Positions 57,989-64,000 of a stretch of DNA of 64,000 nucleotides are shown piece after piece. Below the pieces are notes generated by a model, which did no database searches, was not told the origin of the DNA, and worked only from the letters and a program-made list of their open reading frames with translations. The stretch's first letter is position 1. Each line of letters opens with the position of its first letter. The position numbers and the translations under genes are program-made. Source of the DNA: Alphaproteobacteria bacterium (GTDB lineage: Bacteria > Pseudomonadota > Alphaproteobacteria > Rhodobacterales > Rhodobacteraceae); contig JAUIAU010000002.1 in NCBI GenBank assembly GCA_030425185.1, positions 62,001 through 126,000 of the forward strand. Direction: 5' to 3'.

Positions 57989-59048
57989 CGAACCGCGCAT
58001 CGTAGAGCGCCTCGGCCTTGTCCGCCCGCGCCATGAAGCGGTCGTACCAGGCGCGCAGCGTGTCGGCGTAATGGGTGTGCAGCACCTCCAGATCGGCGGG
58101 CAGCAGGTCCGCGCGCTCGACCGCGCCGGTGATTTCGGACAGCGCCGGGATATAGCCGCCCGGGAAGATGTGCCTGGTGATCCACGGGCTGGTCGGGCGC
58201 GTGCGCGCCAGCCGTCCGATGGTGTGGACGAGGGCGACCCCGTCCGCGTCCAGCAGCCGGTGCAGGGTGGTGAAATACTCGCGATAGTGCAGCGGGCCGA
58301 CATGCTCGAACATGCCGACGGATACGATCCGGTCGAAGCGGTCTTCCACGTTGCGGTAATCGGTCAGCCGGATATCGACGCGGTCCTCCAGCCCGGCGGC
58401 CCGGACCCGGGCGCGGGCGGTGGCGTGCTGCTCGGTGCTCAGCGTCACCCCGGTCACCTGCACGCCGTAGTCCTGCGCCAGCGTCAGGGCCAGTCCGCCC
58501 CAGCCGCAGCCGACATCGAGCACCCGCATCCCCGGCTCGAGGCAGAGTTTCGTGGCGATGTGGTGCTTCTTGGCGGCCTGCGCCTCCTCCAGGGTGCGGA
58601 CGCCCGGTCCCCAGTAGGCGCAGGAGTATTGCCGGTCCGCATCGAGGAAGAGATCGTAGAGGTCCCCCGACAGGTCGTAGTGATGCGCGACGTTGCGCTG
58701 GGCGCGGCCCACCGGGTTATGGGTGTCGAGAAACCGCAGCACCCGTTGCGCGCGGTCGATCAGCCGGAACCACCCGGTGCCGTAGGACGTGTTGGTGTTC
58801 ACGGTCATCAGCCGGAAGAAGTCTTCCAGCGCGTCGTCCGCGATCTCCAGCGTGCCGTCCATATAGGCCTCGCCGAGCGCCAGCTCCGGGTCGCGGACCA
58901 GCCGGCCGGGCAGGGCCGGGTCCTTCAGGATCAGGCCGACCTGCGGCGCGCCGCCGTCCCCGTGGCGCAGCACCGTTCCGTCGGGCAGGGTCAGGGTTCC
59001 GGTCTTCACGACGGCCCCGACCAGATCGTCGAGCAGTCTCGTCCACAT
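57828..59048 (-). CDS. Cyclopropane-fatty-acyl-phospholipid synthase family methyltransferase
   Basis: [53 protein letters not shown]. Confidence 0.93.
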   Translation of the reverse strand: MWTRLLDDLVGAVVKTGTLTLPDGTVLRHGDGGAPQVGLILKDPALPGRLVRDPELALGEAYMDGTLEIADDALEDFFRLMTVNTNTSYGTGWFRLIDRAQRVLRFLDTHNPVGRAQRNVAHHYDLSGDLYDLFLDADRQYSCAYWGPGVRTLEEAQAAKKHHIATKLCLEPGMRVLDVGCGWGGLALTLAQDYGVQVTGVTLSTEQHATARARVRAAGLEDRVDIRLTDYRNVEDRFDRIVSVGMFEHVGPLHYREYFTTLHRLLDADGVALVHTIGRLARTRPTSPWITRHIFPGGYIPALSEITGAVERADLLPADLEVLHTHYADTLRAWYDRFMARADKAEALYDARFVRMWRYYLLASEAAFRHGRQVVFQVQLTRAMARVPMTRDYLYPSAGRARLAAE

Positions 59049-59264
59049 GGTGCATCCCCTCGCGGTTGCACCGGTGCCGGTATGCGTCTCACGCCGCGGT
59101 TCGCGACCCCGGACGCGGCCCGGTGCGGCAAACAACGCCGGACAGAGTGTCGCATCCGGGCCCGCTTGTCCAGTTTCGCGGCGATCCGGGGCCCTCGGCT
59201 TGACTTCCGGTCCCGGCCCATGTGTATCGGCGCGGACCCTTTCTCCGAGCCGAAGGCCCGCGCC

Positions 59265-61040
59265 ATGAACGCCTACCGCAGCCACACCTGTGCCGAACTG
59301 AACGCCGCCCACGTGGGCCAGACCGCGCGTCTGGCAGGTTGGGTGCATCGGGTCCGTGACCATGGCGGGGTGCTGTTCATCGACCTGCGCGACCACTACG
59401 GGATCACGCAGGTGATCTGCGATCCCGACAGCCCGGTGTTCGGCGCGCTGGAAAAGGTCCGCAGCGAGTGGTGCATCCGCATCGACGGGGACGTGAAGGC
59501 GCGCGACCCGAGCCTCGTGAACCGCAAGATCCCGACCGGCGAGATCGAGGTCTTCGCCCGCGGCTTCGAGGTGCTGGGCGCGGCCGAGGAATTGCCGCTG
59601 CAGGTCTTCGGCGAGCCCGACTTCCCCGAGGAGACGCGCCTGAAATACCGCTTCCTCGACCTCCGCCGCGAGACGCTGCATTCGAACATCATGCTGCGCA
59701 CGGCCGTGGTTCAGGACCTGCGCCAGCGCATGTGGGGCAAGGGCTTCACCGAGTTCCAGACCCCGATCATCACCGCCTCCAGCCCGGAAGGCGCGCGCGA
59801 CTTCCTCGTGCCGTCGCGCCTGCACCCCGGCAAGTTCTACGCGCTGCCGCAGGCCCCGCAGCAGTTCAAGCAGCTGATCATGGTCGCGGGCTTCGACCGG
59901 TATTTCCAGATCGCGCCCTGCTTCCGCGACGAGGACCCGCGTGCCGACCGCTCGCCCACCGACTTCTACCAGCTCGATGTCGAGATGAGCTTCGTCGAGC
60001 AGGAAGATGTCTTCGCCACCGTCGAGCCGGTGATCCTCGACTGTTTCGAGCGGTTCGGCGGCACGCGCACCGTCAACCGCGAGGTGCCGCGCATCAGCTA
60101 CCGCGATGCCGCGCTCTGGTATGGCACCGACAAGCCCGACCTGCGCAACCCGATCAAGATGCAGGTCGTCAGCGAGCATTTCCGCGACAGCGGCTTCGCC
60201 ATCTTCGCCAAGCTTCTGGAACAGGAGGGCACCGAGGTCCGCGCGATCCCGGCCCCCACCGGCGGCAGCCGCAAGTTCTGTGACCGGATGAACAAGTTCG
60301 CGCAGGAGCAGGGCCTGCCCGGCATGGGCTACATCTTCTGGCGCGAGGCCGATGGCGAGATGGAAGCCGCGGGTCCGCTGGCCAAGAACATCGGCCCCGA
60401 GCGCACCGAGGCGATCCGCCGGCAGCTCGGCCTCGGCGTGGGTGACGCGGCCTTCTTCCTCGGCGGCAAGCCCTCGGCCTTCGAGGCGGTCGCCGGCCGC
60501 GCCCGTACCGTGATCGGCGAGGAACTCGGCCTGACCAGGAAGGACCGGTTCGAATTCTGCTGGATCGTCGATTTCCCGATGTACGAGCGCGACGACGACG
60601 GCAAGATCGACTTCTCGCACAACCCGTTCTCGATGCCGCAGGGGGGCATGGCGGCCTTCGACAAGGCGCCCGAGGATATCCTCGGCTACCAGTACGACCT
60701 CGCCTGCAACGGCTACGAACTGGTCTCGGGCGCGATCCGGAACCACAAGCCCGAGATCATGGTCAAGGCGTTCGAACTGGCGGGCTACCCGGCCTCCGAG
60801 GTCGAGAAGCGCTTCGGCGGCATGCTGAACGCCTTCAAGTACGGCGCACCGCCCCACGGTGGCTGTGCCGCGGGCATCGACCGGATGGTGATGCTGCTGG
60901 CGGACGAGGCGAATATCCGCGAGGTCATCATGTTCCCGATGACCCAGCGCGCCGAGGACCTGCTGCTGGGCGCGCCGTCCGAGCCGACCAACGAGCAGTT
61001 GCGCGAGCTTGGCCTGCGGGTGCTCCCGCGCGAGGACTGA
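59265..61040 (+). CDS. aspS: Aspartyl-tRNA synthetase
   Basis: [69 protein letters not shown]. Confidence 0.97.
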   Translation: MNAYRSHTCAELNAAHVGQTARLAGWVHRVRDHGGVLFIDLRDHYGITQVICDPDSPVFGALEKVRSEWCIRIDGDVKARDPSLVNRKIPTGEIEVFARGFEVLGAAEELPLQVFGEPDFPEETRLKYRFLDLRRETLHSNIMLRTAVVQDLRQRMWGKGFTEFQTPIITASSPEGARDFLVPSRLHPGKFYALPQAPQQFKQLIMVAGFDRYFQIAPCFRDEDPRADRSPTDFYQLDVEMSFVEQEDVFATVEPVILDCFERFGGTRTVNREVPRISYRDAALWYGTDKPDLRNPIKMQVVSEHFRDSGFAIFAKLLEQEGTEVRAIPAPTGGSRKFCDRMNKFAQEQGLPGMGYIFWREADGEMEAAGPLAKNIGPERTEAIRRQLGLGVGDAAFFLGGKPSAFEAVAGRARTVIGEELGLTRKDRFEFCWIVDFPMYERDDDGKIDFSHNPFSMPQGGMAAFDKAPEDILGYQYDLACNGYELVSGAIRNHKPEIMVKAFELAGYPASEVEKRFGGMLNAFKYGAPPHGGCAAGIDRMVMLLADEANIREVIMFPMTQRAEDLLLGAPSEPTNEQLRELGLRVLPRED

Positions 61041-61164
61041 GCGGATCGTTTCCGGTCCGGACCCGGTCCGGGCGCTGACGGCTTCGTGTTTCCAGCATGC
61101 CCCCGCCGCTTTGCGAAAGCGCGGGGGCTTCGCTATCTTTGGACCGTAGTCACCAGGTCCTGCG

Positions 61165-62532
61165 ATGCCCGCCGATCCCCTCACGCTTGCCATCCGCTTC
61201 GGCTACGGGCTGTCGCCGCTCCATCCGCCGCCCGCGGATGCCGACGCGCTGATGGCGGCGCTGACCGGGCCGGACCGGATCGCCCGGCAATACCGTCAGC
61301 CGCCGAGCCCGCTGGCCCTGTCGCGCGTGGCGGCGCAGTTGCAGGCCAAGCGCGCGATGAACCGGGACGAGACCGAGGCCAACCGCCGCGCCTTGCGCGC
61401 CGCGAACCGGCAACTGGCCGAGGACTATGACGACGCCCGCCGCGCCCTGATGGCCCGCGCCGCGCTTTCGCCCGACCCGTTCCGCGAGCGTCTGGCCGCC
61501 TTCTGGACCGACCATTTTACGGTTCACCTGCCCGGCGGGCGCTGGCGCTCGGTGGTGCCCGCCTATGTCGAAAGCGCGATCCGGCCCTTCGTCGCGGGCC
61601 GCTTCGCCGACATGCTGCGTGCGGTGGTCACGCATCCCGCGATGCTGGTCTATCTCGACCAGTTCCAGTCGGTCGGGCCGCAGTCGCGCACCGGGCGGCA
61701 GAGCGGTCGCGGCCTGAACGAGAACCTCGCCCGCGAACTGATGGAGCTGCACACGCTCGGTGTGGACGGCGGGTATACGCAGGACGACGTCCGCGAACTG
61801 GCCGAATTGCTGACCGGTCTGTCGATCTCGGACGAGGGCTTCGCCTTCAAGCCGCAGCTTGCTGAGCCGGGACCGGAGGTGGTGCTGGGCCGGCGCTACG
61901 GCGGGGCCGAGCCCGCCCGCCTCGACGAGGTGCTGGCGGCGGTGGACGACCTCGCGCGGCACCCGGCCACCGCGGCCCACCTCGCGCGCAAGCTGGCGGT
62001 GCACTTCGTGTCGGACAGCCCCGATCCCGATCTCGTCGCGGCGCTTGCGGCGCGCTGGCGCGAGACCGACGGGGACCTTGCCGCCGTGGCCGAACGGCTG
62101 GTCACCCATCCCGCCAGTGCCGCGCCCCTCGGGGCCAAGGCCAAGCGCCCGCAGGAATTCCTGCTGTCGGCCCTGCGCGCCCTCGGGCCGGTGCCGCGTG
62201 CCCTGACCGGGATGGGACGCCGGACCCTCGACGGGGTGTTCTCGGCGCCACTGCGGGCGATGGGGCAGGCCTGGCTGGAAGCGCCGGGTCCCGATGGCTG
62301 GCCGGAGGACGCCGGGTCCTGGATCACGCCGCAGGGGCTGGCGGCCCGGATCACCTGGGCGATGGCCGCGCCGCGGGTGGTGCGGCCCGACCTGCCCGAT
62401 CCGCGCGACTTCGTGGAGACCGCGCTAGGCCCGCTGGCCGGACGCGAGACCCGCTTTGCCGCGCGCGCCGCCGAAACCGGCTGGGAAGGGGTGGGCCTCG
62501 TGCTCGCCTCGCCCGAGTTCAACCGCCGCTGA
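61165..62532 (+). CDS. DUF1800 domain-containing protein
   Basis: RLAAFWTDHFTVH, NENLARELMELHTLGVDGGYTQDDVRELAELLTG. Confidence 0.93.
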   Translation: MPADPLTLAIRFGYGLSPLHPPPADADALMAALTGPDRIARQYRQPPSPLALSRVAAQLQAKRAMNRDETEANRRALRAANRQLAEDYDDARRALMARAALSPDPFRERLAAFWTDHFTVHLPGGRWRSVVPAYVESAIRPFVAGRFADMLRAVVTHPAMLVYLDQFQSVGPQSRTGRQSGRGLNENLARELMELHTLGVDGGYTQDDVRELAELLTGLSISDEGFAFKPQLAEPGPEVVLGRRYGGAEPARLDEVLAAVDDLARHPATAAHLARKLAVHFVSDSPDPDLVAALAARWRETDGDLAAVAERLVTHPASAAPLGAKAKRPQEFLLSALRALGPVPRALTGMGRRTLDGVFSAPLRAMGQAWLEAPGPDGWPEDAGSWITPQGLAARITWAMAAPRVVRPDLPDPRDFVETALGPLAGRETRFAARAAETGWEGVGLVLASPEFNRR

Positions 62533-62542
62533 GGGAGAGACC

Positions 62543-63763
62543 ATGCAACCGACGCGCCGGACGATGCTGAAGGGACTGGGGGCCATCGGCTGCTCGCTGG
62601 CCGCGCACCCGCTGACGACGACGATGACCTTCGCCGCGGCCCCGGGCGAGAACCGGCTGGTGGTGCTGATCCTGCGCGGCGCGATGGACGGGATCGGCAC
62701 GCTGCAACCCGTGGCCGATCCGAACTATGCCCGGCTGCGCCCCGAACTATCGCGCGCCTCGCCCGGTGCCGATCTCGCCGAGGGCTTCGCGCTGCACCCG
62801 CGCCTCGACCCGCTGCGCCCGCTCTGGGCGGCGGGCGAGCTGGCGTTCGTGCCGGCCGTCTCGACCCCCTACCGCGACCAGCGCAGCCATTTCGACGGGC
62901 AGGACATGCTCGAGGCGGGCACGGGCCGCGACGTGCCGGTGGGCGCGGTGCGCGGCGGCTGGCTGAACCGGATGCTGGGCGCAGTGCCGGGCGTGACCGC
63001 CGAGACCGCCTTTGCCATCGGCCGCGACACGCCGCTGATCCTGACCGGGGATCAGCCGGTGTCGAGCTGGTCGCCGGCGACGCGGCTCGACCTGTCGCCA
63101 CAGGCGCGGCTGCTGCTGGAACGGCTCTACGAGGCCGACCCGCTGTTCCACGCCGCCGCCTTCGAGGCGCTGGAACTGGCCGAAAGCCTCGGCCGGTCCG
63201 AGGAGGTGGACAGTTTCGGCGAGATGATGCGGATGACCCGCGATGCGCAGGCCGAGGAGCGCGCCGCCGAAGGGGCGCGTGCACTGGCGAGCTTCGCCGC
63301 GGCCCGGCTGCGCGAGGAGACGCGGATCGCCAGCTTCTCGCTGACCGGGTGGGACACGCACCGGGGCCAGCGCGCTGCGCTCGACCAGGCCTTGCGGCGG
63401 CTGTCGGACTCGATCCTGACCCTGCGCGACGAGCTGGGACCGCTCTGGGGCAAGACGGCCGTCCTTGCCGTGACCGAGTTCGGGCGCACGGCGGCCGAGA
63501 ACGGCACCGGCGGCACCGACCACGGCACCGGCGGGCTGATGCTGCTGGCGGGCGGCGCGGTGCGGTGCGGGCGGCTCTTCGGCGGCTGGCCCGGGCTGGA
63601 CGAGAGCGCGCTCTACGACCGGCGCGACCTGATGCCGCTCGACGACGTGCGACGCTACGCGGCCTGGGTGCTGCGCGGCCTCTACGGGATCGAGGCAGGC
63701 ACGCTCGGCTCGGTCGTGTTTCCGGGGCTGGACCTCGGCGACGATCCGGGCGTGCTGGTCTGA
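62543..63763 (+). CDS. DUF1501 domain-containing protein, Tat-like signal
   Basis: RRTMLKGLGAIGCSLA; LILRGAMDGIGTLQPVADPNY, RSHFDGQDMLE, GTDHGTGGLMLLAGGAVR. Confidence 0.93.
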   Translation: MQPTRRTMLKGLGAIGCSLAAHPLTTTMTFAAAPGENRLVVLILRGAMDGIGTLQPVADPNYARLRPELSRASPGADLAEGFALHPRLDPLRPLWAAGELAFVPAVSTPYRDQRSHFDGQDMLEAGTGRDVPVGAVRGGWLNRMLGAVPGVTAETAFAIGRDTPLILTGDQPVSSWSPATRLDLSPQARLLLERLYEADPLFHAAAFEALELAESLGRSEEVDSFGEMMRMTRDAQAEERAAEGARALASFAAARLREETRIASFSLTGWDTHRGQRAALDQALRRLSDSILTLRDELGPLWGKTAVLAVTEFGRTAAENGTGGTDHGTGGLMLLAGGAVRCGRLFGGWPGLDESALYDRRDLMPLDDVRRYAAWVLRGLYGIEAGTLGSVVFPGLDLGDDPGVLV

Positions 63764-63766
63764 TCC

Positions 63767-63931
63767 TCAGTCCGAGGCGACCGCGGTGACAGCGGTGCGG
63801 GCGGTGGCTCCGCTCTGGAAGCCGATGAAACCCAGTCCCAGCCCCAGCAGGGTTGCCGAGAGCAGGAGGAACGTCGCGCCCGAGCCGCCGCTGGCAGAGC
63901 GGCGCGCGGGCTTGGCAGCGCGTTTGGCCAT
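63767..63931 (-). CDS. Small single-TM protein (54 aa, not in ORF track)
   Basis: Manually translated: MAKRAAKPARRSASGGSGATFLLLSATLLGLGLGFIGFQSGATARTAVTAVASD*. Confidence 0.55.
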   Translation of the reverse strand: MAKRAAKPARRSASGGSGATFLLLSATLLGLGLGFIGFQSGATARTAVTAVASD

Positions 63932-64000
63932 GTGTTCTGGTCGTCCTTTGGCAGCGCCCCCTCCCCATCGGGGGCCGATGTCCCGGGTGTGCCGCGCAAA

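Noticed and set aside
57828-61193. Single 1121-aa minus-strand ORF
   Set aside because: Only 57828-59048 is real (CFA-synthase-like); the upstream part is antisense to aspS.

Overview
High-GC alphaproteobacterial chromosome segment, gene-dense and most consistent with Rhodobacteraceae (F1 ATPase operon, homospermidine synthase, Lrp/AsnC next to trxB, DUF1150, UbiK, BchE/BchJ). No rRNA, tRNA, CRISPR array, integrase or intact mobile element was recognised. Most of the window is housekeeping: hisC-tyrC, clpA, atpHAGDC, prs, ribF, ppaC, groESL with a textbook CIRCE element, purEK, trxB, lgt, proC, tdk, carB and aspS. The parts most worth a second look are: (i) a 117-bp AT-rich island with perfect 15-bp terminal inverted repeats and a CtrA-type TTAA-N7-TTAA box in a convergent intergenic region (47375-47491); (ii) neighbouring membrane-anchored nuclease-like proteins, DUF4041/GIY-YIG and DUF2726 (48899-51133); (iii) a bchE-bchJ pair with tandem TGT-N12-ACA (PpsR/CrtJ-type) sites, separated from any other photosynthesis gene in the window, whose bchJ frame runs 161 bp antisense into a CFA-synthase-like gene; (iv) an ExbB/MotA-like plus giant coiled-coil OmpA/MotB-like pair that resembles ZorAB in architecture; (v) an untracked 50-aa basic microprotein gene with a two-hairpin leader and its own terminator (40878-41179). 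All family names come from reading motifs by eye; no searches were run.
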